This document shows positions 1-9,541 of a DNA stretch of 64,000 nt, in pieces. The DNA is from Marivita cryptomonadis (GTDB lineage Bacteria > Pseudomonadota > Alphaproteobacteria > Rhodobacterales > Rhodobacteraceae). The stretch spans positions 62,001 through 126,000 of the forward strand of contig NZ_JFKD01000012.1 of NCBI RefSeq assembly GCF_002115725.1, written 5' to 3'. Under the pieces are notes generated by a model. It worked only from the letters and a program-made list of their open reading frames with translations, ran no database searches and was not told the DNA's origin. A program made the translations under genes and the position numbers. Each line of letters begins with the position of its first letter. Position 1 is the stretch's first letter.

Positions 1-729
1 ATGCACCTTGGTGTAGGTGCCATCACCGGCGAGGATACCGCGGAACCCGCCCGGTTCATCAAGCGAGAACACGATGATCGGCAGGCTGTTGTCACGCGCA
101 AGCGCGATGGCTGAGGCATCCATCACCTTGAGGTTCTTTTGCAGCACCTCGTCATAGGTCACGGCGTCATATCGTTTCGCGTCTGAATTGGTGCGCGGGT
201 CTTTGTCGTAAATCCCATCGACGCCATTCTTGCCCATCAGGATCGCTTCGCAGTTCATTTCATTTGCACGCAACGCAGCGGCGGTGTCCGTGGTGAAATA
301 CGGATTGCCTGTGCCGCCTGCAAAGACGCACACACGCTTTTTCTCAAGGTGCCGAACAGCGCGACGTCGGATATACGGCTCGGCAACCTCGTCCATGCGG
401 ATGGCCGAGATCACGCGGGTGAACACGCCCTGCTCTTCCAAAGCGGACTGCATCGCCAGCGCATTCATCACCGTTGCCAACATGCCCATGTAATCGGCTG
501 TCGTGCGCTCCATTCCCTGTGCGCTGCCTTGCAGCCCCCGGAAAATGTTCCCGCCGCCGATGACCATACAAATCTCGACACCAAGGTCGTGAACCGATTT
601 AACTTCTTGTGCGATGCGTTGGACCGTTGGCGGATGCAGCCCATAGCCCTGATCCCCCATCAGCGCCTCGCCCGATATCTTGAGCATCACGCGTTTGTAT
701 TTCGGATGAGGGGTCTGGGTGTCCGCCAT
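1..729 (-). CDS. pyrH: UMP kinase (partial, 3' end outside window)
   Basis: Cytosolic uridylate kinase converting UMP + ATP to UDP + ADP in pyrimidine nucleotide synthesis. The reverse-strand reading begins [20 protein letters not shown] and stays open for 243 codons to the window edge. It shows the bacterial UMP kinase signatures [12 protein letters not shown], the glycine loop [11 protein letters not shown] (about residues 58-68), and later [15 protein letters not shown] and [11 protein letters not shown]. Family members are about 240-250 residues, so only a few C-terminal residues should be missing. It diverges from miaA about 130 bp away. The start is the ATG at 727-729. Confidence 0.95.
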   Translation of the reverse strand, partial: MADTQTPHPKYKRVMLKISGEALMGDQGYGLHPPTVQRIAQEVKSVHDLGVEICMVIGGGNIFRGLQGSAQGMERTTADYMGMLATVMNALAMQSALEEQGVFTRVISAIRMDEVAEPYIRRRAVRHLEKKRVCVFAGGTGNPYFTTDTAAALRANEMNCEAILMGKNGVDGIYDKDPRTNSDAKRYDAVTYDEVLQKNLKVMDASAIALARDNSLPIIVFSLDEPGGFRGILAGDGTYTKVH

Positions 730-858
730 GTTGCGCTCCGTTTCAACGAGAGTCTAAAGTTGCGTGCAACCTGTCGGAAAACCGGCTTAGGGGCAAGGCG
801 AACTCGCCCAATCCGGCAAACACGCCGCAGGGCAGACCATCTTGAAGGGACGGCAACA

Positions 859-1755
859 GTGGACCAACACGTCTCAGACCGGATCGCAGCGATAGATCCG
901 GCCAGACCGGTGCTGATTGCAGGTCCGACCGCCAGCGGCAAATCCGAACTCGCGCTGCGCATCGCTGAAACCCAAGGTGGTGTGATCGTCAACGCAGACG
1001 CCATACAGGTTTATTCGGACTGGCGGATTCTTACAGCACGCCCATCGCTGGAGGACGAAGCCCGCGCGCCACATGCACTCTATGGACATGTGGCGGGCGA
1101 CAAACCCTATTCTGTCGGTGATTGGCTGCGAGACCTCGTCCCTCTTTTGAACGGTGGCGAACGCCCGATCATCGTAGGCGGAACGGGGCTCTATTTCACC
1201 GCACTCACCGAAGGCTTGGCGCAGATTCCCGCAACACCGGATGACATCCGCAACGAAGCCATGCGACGGATCGAGGCCGAGGGCCATGCGTCGCTTGTGG
1301 CCGAGCTTGACGCAGAGACCCGCAACCGTATCGACACCGCGAACCCGATGCGCGTGCAGCGCGCGTGGGAAGTGCTGACCAGCACCGGCAAAGGGCTGGC
1401 CGAATGGCAAGACGAAACCGACCCACCGCTCTTGCCGCTTGCGCAGGTGACAGCCTGTGTCGTGACTGCAGACAAAGACTGGCTGACCCCAAGGATCGAA
1501 CGTCGGTTTGATCAGATGCTTGCAACCGGAGCGCTGGACGAGGCGCGGGCAAACCGCCCAACATGGTTGCCTTCACTTCCCTCGGCAAAAGCCATCGGCG
1601 CGGCTGAACTGATGGCAGTGATCGACGGCACAATGAGTCTCGACGAGGCGCGCAATAGATCGACTGTCCTCACACGGCAATTCGCCAAGCGGCAGCGTAC
1701 TTGGTTTCGTGCACGGATGCGCGACTGGGAGCAGGTTGACGCAAGGGAACTGTGA
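859..1755 (+). CDS. miaA: tRNA dimethylallyltransferase MiaA
   Basis: Transfers a dimethylallyl group to N6 of A37 in tRNAs that read UNN codons; cytosolic. The 298-residue product starts VDQHVSDRIA and carries the P-loop GPTASGKS (about residue 17), then DAIQVYSDW and the GGTGLYFTAL segment typical of MiaA, ending with the KRQRTWFR segment. The reading frame is open back to 349, but that extension overlaps divergent pyrH and looks unlike protein. I chose the GTG at 859, which follows an AAGGGA ribosome-binding site and puts the P-loop at the usual distance from the N-terminus. Confidence 0.93.
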   Translation: MDQHVSDRIAAIDPARPVLIAGPTASGKSELALRIAETQGGVIVNADAIQVYSDWRILTARPSLEDEARAPHALYGHVAGDKPYSVGDWLRDLVPLLNGGERPIIVGGTGLYFTALTEGLAQIPATPDDIRNEAMRRIEAEGHASLVAELDAETRNRIDTANPMRVQRAWEVLTSTGKGLAEWQDETDPPLLPLAQVTACVVTADKDWLTPRIERRFDQMLATGALDEARANRPTWLPSLPSAKAIGAAELMAVIDGTMSLDEARNRSTVLTRQFAKRQRTWFRARMRDWEQVDAREL

Positions 1756-1851
1756 CAGGTTTTACCCCCTGCCTTGGGCTAATCGTTCCGTGATGTCGCA
1801 TTAGGCCAAGCCGGGTGTCGCAATCAGACCTCAAAAGGTCTAGTCTGACGA

Positions 1852-1880
1852 TTGACGGGGCCAATCCGTTAAGGCGCTAT
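1852..1880 (+). promoter_or_regulatory. possible sigma-70-type promoter of the peptide ABC operon
   Basis: TTGACG at 1852-1857 is followed after 17 bp by CGCTAT (1875-1880), about 90 bp before the binding-protein ATG. The -35 element is good and the -10 element is weak. Just upstream, AGACCT-CAAA-AGGTCT (about 1827-1842) could form a small hairpin after miaA. This is judged only from spacing and consensus. Confidence 0.3.
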
Positions 1881-1970
1881 GTAAGAAAACAACGAGCGCC
1901 GACCTCGGTCTCGGAAAAACAGCGCAGCATTCAAGCGCGCACATAACAAACGTGTCACAGGGAGAATCAG

Positions 1971-3638
1971 ATGACGCACACCATGCAGACCAAAACACTG
2001 CACCCAGCGGCCAAGCTATACGCCGACGAATACAAGGCCGGCCTCTTGGACCGCCGCGAATTCCTGACGCGCGCGACCAGCCTTGGCGTCACGGCCGCCG
2101 CAGCTTACGGTTTGATCGGACTGTCCCAGCCGGTTCAGGCGCAGACGGCAAATATTCAACAAGGTGGCACACTGCGCATTCAGACGCTGGTCAAAGCCAT
2201 GAAAGACCCCCGTGCCTATGACTGGTCCGAAATCGGCAACCAGTCGCGCGGTTTCCTAGAATACCTCATCGAATACCAGAACGATGGATCGTTCCGCGGT
2301 ATGCTTTTGGAAAGCTGGGAGGTCAGTGACGACGCCAAGGTATACACTCTCAACGTGCGGCCGGGCGTGACATGGAACAACGGCGACCCGTTCACCGCCG
2401 CCGATGTTGCACGCAACATTGCCGGTTGGTGCGATTCGGCGATGGAGGGCAACTCCATGTCGGCTCGGATGGGTGGTCTGATCGATGCGAACACAGGTCA
2501 GGCCCGCGACGGCGCGATCGAAGTTGTCGACGATACGACAGTGCGTTTGAACCTGTCGGCACCCGACATCGCGATCATCGCCAACATGTCCGATTATCCG
2601 TCAGCAATCGTACACGAAAGCTATGACGGCGGTGACGTCTACGCAAACGGCATTGGCACTGGCCCATTCCGTCCGGTGTCCATCGAAGTCGGTGTCAAAG
2701 CGATCATTGAACGCGCCACCGACCACACATGGTGGGGCACCGAAGTGCTTGGCGGACCTTACCTCGACCGGATCGAATTCATCGATTACGGCACCGACCC
2801 GGCCTCGTGGCTGGCGGCGGCGGAATCGGGTGAGGTCGATCTGCTTTATGAATCGGTTGGCGATTTCATCGACATCCTAGATGCCATCGGTTGGTCAAAG
2901 ACAGAAACCGTGACGGCGGCAACACTGGTGCACCGGTTCAACCAGCAAACCGAAGTCGATGGACGTGTGCCTTATGCCGACCGCAACGTGCGTGTCGCTT
3001 TGGCGATGATGGTCGACAACGCGGTCTGCCTTGAGCTGGGATACAATGGCCGTGGTCAGGTGGCCGAGAACCACCATGTCTGCCCGATCCACCCCGCCTA
3101 TGCGGATATCGGTCCGGCACCGTTCGATCCGGCCGCAGGCAAGGCGATGCTCGACGGCACTGATTTCGCCGATTACGAGCACGAGCTGATCACTCTAGAC
3201 GACGATTGGGAACGCAACACCGGTGCTTCGGTGCGGGCGCAGATCGCGGACGCTGGCGTGAACATCAAGCACACTGTTCTGCCGGGGTCGACCTTCTGGA
3301 ACGACTGGACCAAATTCCCGTTCAGCGCGACCACGTGGAACCACCGTCCACTGGACGTTCAGGTTCTGTCGCTGGCCTATCGTTCGGGCGAGGCGTGGAA
3401 CGAAAGCGGCTATGCGAACCCAGAGTTCGACGCGCTGATGGCAGACGCCCTGTCCATTGCCGATGCCGAAAAGCGGCGCGACGTGATGGCCAAGGTAGAG
3501 CAGACCCTGCGTGACGATGGTGTGATGATCCAGCCGTTCTGGCGGTCGCTCTACAACCACCACAACGGCAACGTGGTGAACGCAGAGAAGCACCCATCGC
3601 ACGAGTTCCATCTCTACAAGTTCGGGTTCGCGGCCTGA
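1971..3638 (+). CDS. Tat-exported solute-binding protein, ABC importer (family 5)
   Basis: Periplasmic substrate-binding component of a dipeptide/oligopeptide/nickel-class ABC importer (SBP_bac_5). The 555-residue product has a Tat-type signal with DRREFLTRATSLG (about residues 27-39), a hydrophobic stretch, and a cleavage region near QAQTA. The mature part shows typical family 5 features such as DGSFRGMLLESWEVSDDAKVYTL in shortened form, TWNNGDPFTAADV, and a C-terminal MAKVEQTLRDDGVMIQPFWR segment. The start follows GGGAGAATC. It is the first gene of a four-gene operon (1971-8194) encoding all importer parts. The true substrate cannot be read from sequence; peptides, opines or other small solutes are possible. 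Confidence 0.9.
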   Translation: MTHTMQTKTLHPAAKLYADEYKAGLLDRREFLTRATSLGVTAAAAYGLIGLSQPVQAQTANIQQGGTLRIQTLVKAMKDPRAYDWSEIGNQSRGFLEYLIEYQNDGSFRGMLLESWEVSDDAKVYTLNVRPGVTWNNGDPFTAADVARNIAGWCDSAMEGNSMSARMGGLIDANTGQARDGAIEVVDDTTVRLNLSAPDIAIIANMSDYPSAIVHESYDGGDVYANGIGTGPFRPVSIEVGVKAIIERATDHTWWGTEVLGGPYLDRIEFIDYGTDPASWLAAAESGEVDLLYESVGDFIDILDAIGWSKTETVTAATLVHRFNQQTEVDGRVPYADRNVRVALAMMVDNAVCLELGYNGRGQVAENHHVCPIHPAYADIGPAPFDPAAGKAMLDGTDFADYEHELITLDDDWERNTGASVRAQIADAGVNIKHTVLPGSTFWNDWTKFPFSATTWNHRPLDVQVLSLAYRSGEAWNESGYANPEFDALMADALSIADAEKRRDVMAKVEQTLRDDGVMIQPFWRSLYNHHNGNVVNAEKHPSHEFHLYKFGFAA

Positions 3639-3745
3639 TCCCAAAGTCTGGCTCTGTTCCCCTGCATTGCGGGGGGACAGACCGCCGCTGAGACTCCACG
3701 CTCTGCGCGGTTCTGCGCTGACATGACGAGGGAGACCCACCCGAC

Positions 3746-4801
3746 ATGGCTTTTTTTCTGCTCCGACGCATCGCGACGATGCTTCTGACAGCACTTTGTT
3801 TGACGTTTATCGTTTTCTGGCTCACCAATCTTGCTCCAAACTTGGAAAAGCTGGCCAAAAACCAGGGCAACGTCCGGATGACGGACGAACAGGTTGCAAG
3901 CTTTCTTCAAGATCGCGGCTACGCCCAACCCCTGCCCCTGAAATACGCGCAATGGCTCGGCGTCGCCCCCGGCTGGGTGATCGAAGGCCGGGACGGGACG
4001 ACGCGGTCACGCTGCAATGGTGCGCTTGAAAACGGTGTTCTGCCCGAAGATGCTCGCAGTTTCTGCGGTGTTCTGCAGGGCGACTGGGGATATTCAACTG
4101 TCTTTCAGGACGGTGTCGGGTCGATCATTGCGACACGGCTGGGCCTGACCGGAAAGCTGATGTTCTGGGTGATGATGGTCATGGTGCCCGGCGCATTGAT
4201 TATCGGCGTTCTGGCCGGCATGCGCGAAGGCAGCCGCACGGATCGGTCGCTCTCCACTGTATCGATCATTACGACGGCCACCCCCGAATATGTCTCTGGC
4301 GTCGTATTCATCGCCGTCTTTGCCTCGACCGCGTTCGGCTTGCGATGGTTCAATGGGTCGGCCACCAGTGCGATGGAAAACGCGACTTTCGAAAACTTTA
4401 CTCTGCCCGTCATGACCATCGCGCTTTACGGCATGGGCTATATCGCCCGGATGACCCGCGCGTCGATGGCCGAAGTGATGACGGCGCAATACATCCGCAC
4501 CGCCCGTTTGAAGGGTGTCAGCTTTCCGAACATCGTTCTCAAACACGCTTTGCGGAATGCGCTGATCGCGCCGTTCACGGTGATCATGCTGCAATTCCCG
4601 TGGCTGCTGAATGGCGTGGTGATCGTCGAGACCTTGTTCAACTACAAGGGCTTCGGCTGGACGCTGGTGCAGGCGGCCGGGAACAATGACATCGAATTGC
4701 TGCTGGGGGTTTCGGTCGTATCGGTCTTCGTGGTGCTGATCACTCAGCTCATTTCGGACATCGGCTACGTGTATCTCAACCCGCGCATCAGCGTGTCCTG
4801 A
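3746..4801 (+). CDS. ABC importer permease, DppB type
   Basis: Inner-membrane permease subunit of the importer begun at 1971. The 351-residue product has an N-terminal membrane anchor (IATMLLTALCLTFIVFWL), a soluble loop of roughly 110 residues (about 35-120), then about five further hydrophobic segments. The binding-protein-dependent transport (EAA) loop is seen around ARMTRASMAEVMTAQYIRTA and KGVSFPNIVLKHALRNA. The periplasmic loop is longer than in classical DppB and holds two cysteines (RCNGAL, SFCGVL) that could form a disulphide. The next permease starts 17 bp downstream. Confidence 0.92.
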   Translation: MAFFLLRRIATMLLTALCLTFIVFWLTNLAPNLEKLAKNQGNVRMTDEQVASFLQDRGYAQPLPLKYAQWLGVAPGWVIEGRDGTTRSRCNGALENGVLPEDARSFCGVLQGDWGYSTVFQDGVGSIIATRLGLTGKLMFWVMMVMVPGALIIGVLAGMREGSRTDRSLSTVSIITTATPEYVSGVVFIAVFASTAFGLRWFNGSATSAMENATFENFTLPVMTIALYGMGYIARMTRASMAEVMTAQYIRTARLKGVSFPNIVLKHALRNALIAPFTVIMLQFPWLLNGVVIVETLFNYKGFGWTLVQAAGNNDIELLLGVSVVSVFVVLITQLISDIGYVYLNPRISVS

Positions 4802-4818
4802 GCGGAAGGAATAGCAAA

Positions 4819-6012
4819 ATGGAACCGCTCAGCTGGTTTGAAATCATCACCCGAGTTCTGATCCAGTTCATGCCCGTCTGGGTTTCGCTGATCTCACTCT
4901 TCACCCTCTCTTTTGTCTACAAGCGGCGACTGGGCCTTTACGGCAAGCTTTTCGACAGCACCATCGGCATGATCGGCTTTGCGCTGGTGATGTTCTGGGT
5001 GTTTACCGGCATCTTCGGGGCTTTCGATCTGATTATCACCCATGATCCGCTGTCGCAGGTGTCGAGCATGAAGAACAAGCCCCCCGGAACGGCGATTATG
5101 GGGGTGGAGGACGGCCAGTACCCCTATTATCTGTTCGGTGGCGACAATCTTGCTCGCGACGTGTTCAGCCGCATGGTCAAAGGCGCGTGGGTGGTGGTCC
5201 AGATCGCGCCCTTGGCGACGCTCTTTGCGTTCATGGTCGGGATCACATTGGGCCTGCCTGCGGGCTACTATGGTGGACGGCTCGATACATTCCTCAGTTT
5301 TCTGGCGAACCTGATCCTCGCCTTTCCGGTGATCCTGCTGTTCTACCTGCTGGTCACACCCGAGATCGTGGACACAGGCATCCCCAATTACATGGCGATG
5401 GTGTTGTTCATCTTCCCGATCATCTTTGTCGGCGTACTGCTCAACTCGCGCTACCGCACACAACCAAAGGTCCGCACGCCGCTGCTGATCGGCGTTCTGG
5501 GGGTGATGGGATGGCTATACCTGTCGCTGATCTCGCAACCGGGAACGGCGCTGACCGTGCTGCCGGATGCGGTGGATTTGTTCAACCTGCAAGGCGGCAT
5601 TCTTGTGGTGTTTGTGTCGGTGGTCTTCGTCAACTCACCCACGGTTTTCCGGATCGTGCGGGGCTTGGCCATGGACATCAAGACCCGCGATTACGTGGCC
5701 GCGGCCCAGACGCGCGGCGAACGGCCATGGTACATCATGTTGTGGGAAATCCTGCCCAACGCGCGCGGTCCGTTGATCGTCGATTTCTGCCTGCGGATCG
5801 GCTACACGACGATCCTTTTGGGCACGCTTGGCTTTTTCGGTCTTGGCCTGCCGCCGGAAAGCCCGGATTGGGGCACCACGATCAATGATGGGCGCCGACT
5901 GCTGCAGATCTACCTGCACCCCGCGATGGTGCCTGCCTTTGCCCTTCTCAGCATGGTGCTTGGGTTGAATTTGTTAGCCGATGGCCTGCGTGAAGAAAGC
6001 TTGCGCGATTGA
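4819..6012 (+). CDS. ABC importer permease, DppC type
   Basis: Second inner-membrane permease of the importer. The 397-residue product has an N-terminal pair of hydrophobic segments, a periplasmic part with the DNLARDVFSRMVKGAW motif shared by DppC proteins, several helices, and the EAA loop (KTRDYVAAAQTRGERPWYI, then ILPNARGPLIVDF). It is longer than usual DppC (about 300 residues) because of an extra hydrophobic region around residues 200-260 (RYRTQPKVRTPLLIGVLGV...). A ribosome site AGCGGAAGGA precedes the ATG. It ends 97 bp before the ATPase gene, with a strong palindrome in between. Confidence 0.92.
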   Translation: MEPLSWFEIITRVLIQFMPVWVSLISLFTLSFVYKRRLGLYGKLFDSTIGMIGFALVMFWVFTGIFGAFDLIITHDPLSQVSSMKNKPPGTAIMGVEDGQYPYYLFGGDNLARDVFSRMVKGAWVVVQIAPLATLFAFMVGITLGLPAGYYGGRLDTFLSFLANLILAFPVILLFYLLVTPEIVDTGIPNYMAMVLFIFPIIFVGVLLNSRYRTQPKVRTPLLIGVLGVMGWLYLSLISQPGTALTVLPDAVDLFNLQGGILVVFVSVVFVNSPTVFRIVRGLAMDIKTRDYVAAAQTRGERPWYIMLWEILPNARGPLIVDFCLRIGYTTILLGTLGFFGLGLPPESPDWGTTINDGRRLLQIYLHPAMVPAFALLSMVLGLNLLADGLREESLRD

Positions 6013-6020
6013 TGAAAGGA

Positions 6021-6075
6021 GGTCTGGGGGCTCTGCCCCCAGACCCCCGGAGTTTACTTGGCAAGATGAAGAGGG
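6021..6075 (+). repeat. palindromic intergenic repeat inside the ABC operon
   Basis: A perfect 11-bp stem (GGTCTGGGGGC, 6021-6031; GCCCCCAGACC, 6035-6045) with a 3-nt loop is followed by CCCGGAGTTTACTTGGCAAG and then ATGAAGAGGG. The tail resembles the GTATTT-N-AAGAAG tails of three other intergenic elements here (41136, 43275, 51919). I recognise this palindrome-plus-tail as a common intergenic repeat of Rhodobacteraceae. It lies between permease and ATPase genes of one operon, so it may attenuate or stabilise the mRNA. Confidence 0.75.
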
Positions 6076-6109
6076 ACGCAAGTCTCCAGCTCCGACAGGG
6101 AGAAAAGAC

Positions 6110-8194
6110 ATGACAGACAGCTATGACGGCCCCATCCTCGAGATCGACAGCTTGTCGATTTCCTTTTTCACAAGATTGCGGGAAATCCCAGCCGTGATGG
6201 ATTTTTCGGTCAAAGTCATGCCGGGCGAAGCGGTGGGCCTTGTGGGCGAGTCGGGTTGCGGGAAATCCACCGTCGCGCTGGGTGTGATGCAGGATCTCGG
6301 CAAGAACGGGCGCATCGTCGGCGGGTCGATCAAGTTCAAGGGCCGCGATCTGGGCGCCATGAGCCAGGACGAGCTGCGCAAAATCCGCGGCTCCGAGATC
6401 GCGATGATCTACCAGGAACCTATGGCGTCGTTGAACCCGGCGATGAAGATCGGGCGGCAGTTGATGGAAGTGCCGATGATCCATCGCGGATCGTCGGAAA
6501 AAGAGGCTTACGCGCGCGCCTTGCAAGTGGTCACAGATGTAAAGTTGCCCGACCCCAAGCGCATTCTGGATGCCTATCCGCACCAGCTGTCCGGTGGCCA
6601 GCAGCAGCGCATCGTGATCGCCATGGCCCTGATGGCCGAGCCGTCGCTTCTGATCCTAGACGAGCCGACAACCGCGCTTGACGTGACGGTTGAGGCGGCG
6701 GTGGTCGAACTGGTCAAGGAACTGGGCAAGAAATACGGCACATCAATGCTGTTCATCAGCCACAACCTTGGTCTGGTTCTGGAAACCTGCGACCGGCTCT
6801 GTGTGATGTATTCCGGCGAAGCAGTGGAGCGTGGGTCAATTAAGGATGTCTTCGACGAGATGCAGCATCCCTATACTCAGGCGTTGTTCCAGTCGATTCC
6901 CCTGCCCGGCGCTGACAAGAACGCGCGTCCTTTGCGCGCCATTCCCGGCAACTTTCCCCTGCCACACGAGCGGCCCAACGGCTGCAATTTCGGTCCGCGT
7001 TGCGATTATTTCGAAGCCGGGCGCTGCGATGCGGGTGATATCAAGATGTTCGATGTTCCGGGAAACGAGCGTCACGCCACACGCTGTCTGCGGTTCAAGG
7101 AGATCGACTGGCAGGCCCCGATGGAGGCAGGCGACACGACGCGAAAATCCGAACCGGGACGTGTTGTTCTCAAGATGGACAACCTGAAGAAATATTACGA
7201 GGTTGCGGCGAATGCGCTGTTTGGCAAACGGGGCGATACGAAAGTGGTCAAAGCCAACGAAACCCTGAGTTTCGAGGCCCGAGAATCCGAGACATTGGCC
7301 ATCGTCGGCGAGTCCGGCTGCGGCAAGTCGACCTTTGCCAAGGTCTTGATGGGGCTAGAGACCGCGACGGACGGGCAAATCCTGCTCGACAATCGCAATA
7401 TCGAGGCAACACCGATCGAGAAACGCGACACTCAGACGATCGCGGATGTTCAAATGGTGTTTCAAAACCCGTTCGACACGCTCAATCCGTCGATGACGGT
7501 GGGTCGGCAGATCATCCGCGCGCTTGAGGTGTTCGGCGTCGGCAAGAATGACGCCGAGCGGCGCGAGCGGATGCTGGAACTGCTCGACCTTGTGAAACTG
7601 CCGCGCGCCTTTGCAGAGCGGATGCCGCGCCAGTTGTCAGGTGGGCAGAAACAGCGCGTTGGCATCGCCCGCGCCTTTGCCGGAAACGCACGTATCGTGG
7701 TGGCGGATGAACCCGTCTCGGCTTTGGACGTATCGGTACAGGCGGCGGTCACAGACCTGTTGATGGAGATCCAACGCGAGCAGAAAACCACTCTGCTGTT
7801 CATCAGCCATGACTTAAGCATCGTCCGCTATCTATCTGATCGCGTTATGGTTATGTATCTTGGGCATGTGGTGGAGCTGGGCACGACGGATCAGGTGTTT
7901 TCACCCCCTTACCATCCTTATACCGAAGCGCTGTTGTCAGCGGTCCCGATTGCCGACACGCGGGTGACGAAAAAGCACATCGTATTGGAAGGCGACATTC
8001 CCTCGGCCATGAATCCACCACCCGGCTGCCCGTTCCAAACGCGGTGTCGCTGGAAATCACAGGTTGCAGATGGGCTGTGCGAACGGGAAGTCCCGCCCCT
8101 GCGCCAGTTGGGGGATGGGCATCAGGTGAAATGCCACCTAAGCGATGCGGACCTTGCGAGCATGGAACCGGTTATCCAGATCGCTGCTGAATAA
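6110..8194 (+). CDS. fused double ATPase of the peptide-type ABC importer (DppD-DppF)
   Basis: Cytosolic energy-coupling subunit carrying both nucleotide-binding domains in one 694-residue chain. Domain 1 (about residues 5-330): Walker A GESGCGKST, signature [15 protein letters not shown], Walker B LLILDEPTTALD. Domain 2 (about 345-680): a second GESGCGKST, LSGGQKQRVGIARAF, IVVADEPVSALD. Both halves end with the oligopeptide/dipeptide transporter C-terminal Cys-containing motif (GCNFGPRCDYFEAGRCD; GCPFQTRCRWK). The frame opens at 5981, inside the previous gene; the ATG at 6110 follows GACAGGGAG. It completes the importer operon. Fused forms such as YejF/GsiA are known. Confidence 0.94.
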   Translation: MTDSYDGPILEIDSLSISFFTRLREIPAVMDFSVKVMPGEAVGLVGESGCGKSTVALGVMQDLGKNGRIVGGSIKFKGRDLGAMSQDELRKIRGSEIAMIYQEPMASLNPAMKIGRQLMEVPMIHRGSSEKEAYARALQVVTDVKLPDPKRILDAYPHQLSGGQQQRIVIAMALMAEPSLLILDEPTTALDVTVEAAVVELVKELGKKYGTSMLFISHNLGLVLETCDRLCVMYSGEAVERGSIKDVFDEMQHPYTQALFQSIPLPGADKNARPLRAIPGNFPLPHERPNGCNFGPRCDYFEAGRCDAGDIKMFDVPGNERHATRCLRFKEIDWQAPMEAGDTTRKSEPGRVVLKMDNLKKYYEVAANALFGKRGDTKVVKANETLSFEARESETLAIVGESGCGKSTFAKVLMGLETATDGQILLDNRNIEATPIEKRDTQTIADVQMVFQNPFDTLNPSMTVGRQIIRALEVFGVGKNDAERRERMLELLDLVKLPRAFAERMPRQLSGGQKQRVGIARAFAGNARIVVADEPVSALDVSVQAAVTDLLMEIQREQKTTLLFISHDLSIVRYLSDRVMVMYLGHVVELGTTDQVFSPPYHPYTEALLSAVPIADTRVTKKHIVLEGDIPSAMNPPPGCPFQTRCRWKSQVADGLCEREVPPLRQLGDGHQVKCHLSDADLASMEPVIQIAAE

Positions 8195-8296
8195 CCGACC
8201 AGCTTGCATCGTGGTTCCGTCTGATCGGGACCGTATCAAAATGTCGTGCAACACACTGGGTCAGCCCAATAGGGCTGGCATGTCTGTGCTGTTGGA

Positions 8297-8485
8297 TCAG
8301 TTGGTCAGGAAATCCTGAGCGGTCAGGACAGCCGCGCCTGTTGCATCGGTCACGGCCTGTGTGTTGTCGGCAAGACCGACATAGGTCAACATCGCCATGC
8401 CCACGACTGCAGCAGTCAATACCACCCAATCGACGGTCACCGCACCCGACTCGTCCGACTGAAACCTGTTGATGAACTTAATCAT
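8297..8485 (-). CDS. small Flp-type pilin-like protein
   Basis: A 62-residue protein starting MIKFINRFQSDESGAVTVDW, with a hydrophobic stretch VVLTAAVVGMAMLTYVGL. The ESGAVTVDWVVL segment resembles the E-rich junction of Flp/TadE pseudopilins, where a prepilin peptidase cleaves before a hydrophobic helix; the glycine of ESGA would be the cleavage site. The frame runs further upstream to 8812, but the ATG at 8483-8485 with a GGAGAG site is the sensible start. No tad/cpa genes are in view, so this is an orphan. Whether it builds a pilus or is a small membrane protein is unknown. Confidence 0.75.
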   Translation of the reverse strand: MIKFINRFQSDESGAVTVDWVVLTAAVVGMAMLTYVGLADNTQAVTDATGAAVLTAQDFLTN

Positions 8486-8711
8486 GCCACTCTCCATACT
8501 TCCCGCCTCGGCCCGCCCTTCGAGCGGTATCTGATCCGGGTACAGTTCCACGTTTTCTGATGGTGTTTTGGAGGTTGAATGGGGCAGCAGTTTGACCGAA
8601 ATGAAACCGTTTTGGTCGCAACGAGGGAAAGATATACTCAAAATCGGGGTCGGATTGCCGCAATTTCCCGGCTGCGAAACAATCGGCGTCAAGTGTCTGA
8701 ATTGACGAGAC

Positions 8712-9329
8712 TTACCGTCCCCAGATTTTTTTGACGTAGTTCCGGGTTTCGCGGTAAGGCGGAATTCCCTTGTGCTTTTCAACTGCGCCGGGTCCTGCGT
8801 TATAGGCAGCAAGCGCCAAAGGCCATTGGCCGAACTTGCGGTACTGCTCTTTCAGATAGCGCGCACCACCATCGAGGTTCTCGGCGGGGTCGTTAGGATT
8901 GACGCGCAGGTCTTGTGCTGTGCCGGGCATCAGCTGGGCCAGGCCGATCGCTCCCTTGTGGGACCGCGCATTTGGATTGAAATTGCTTTCCTGTTGCACA
9001 AGACGCAGGAACAAGTCTTCAGGAATCCCGTGCCGCCGGGCGGCATCGCGCGCCATGCCCGCGTATTCCCCGACATATCGACCACGATATTTCGGGACCG
9101 GACCGTCTTCTCCGGCATCGCCCCATTTTGTCGGCGTCACGACCTTGGGCGGCTGCAAACGCACCGAGCTTTTGTATTGCTGGGCGGCTCGCGAATCCAA
9201 CACTTTGGTTTTGCTTGAAAAAAGCGTCACACGGCTTTTAGAAGACAGTACCTCGGCGCTTGCGGATCCTGCACTCATCATTACGGCCACACACACAACC
9301 GCAATAAATCTCGGTCTTGCTGTTCGCAT
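8712..9329 (-). CDS. secreted lytic transglycosylase (SLT domain)
   Basis: Periplasmic murein lytic transglycosylase predicted to cleave the MurNAc-GlcNAc bond with 1,6-anhydro product formation. The 205-residue product has a signal peptide ([19 protein letters not shown]), a short linker, and a GH23/SLT catalytic domain from about residue 90. The catalytic glutamate lies in [36 protein letters not shown] and [12 protein letters not shown] are family motifs. It reads away from ssb on the minus strand, with 212 bp between them. Confidence 0.92.
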   Translation of the reverse strand: MRTARPRFIAVVCVAVMMSAGSASAEVLSSKSRVTLFSSKTKVLDSRAAQQYKSSVRLQPPKVVTPTKWGDAGEDGPVPKYRGRYVGEYAGMARDAARRHGIPEDLFLRLVQQESNFNPNARSHKGAIGLAQLMPGTAQDLRVNPNDPAENLDGGARYLKEQYRKFGQWPLALAAYNAGPGAVEKHKGIPPYRETRNYVKKIWGR

Positions 9330-9541
9330 AAATGCTCACGTCCCACATTGAGATTTTGCAGATGTATAGTCGGGAATCGCAGATCACACCAGCCTTGGTT
9401 GCTCATCATTTGTTAACCACAAGCTGATGGAGTGACAGCGAAGCCTTGGGCCAATAGCGGATGGCAATCCGGCAGAGCGCTGGTGTAGGGTCAGTGAAAC
9501 GGCGCGTGGCGTCACAGATTCGAATTCTAGATGGGGGAAAC

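Noticed and set aside
349..858. Long upstream extension of the miaA frame
   Set aside because: It runs through divergent pyrH and reads as non-protein; the GTG at 859 places the P-loop correctly.
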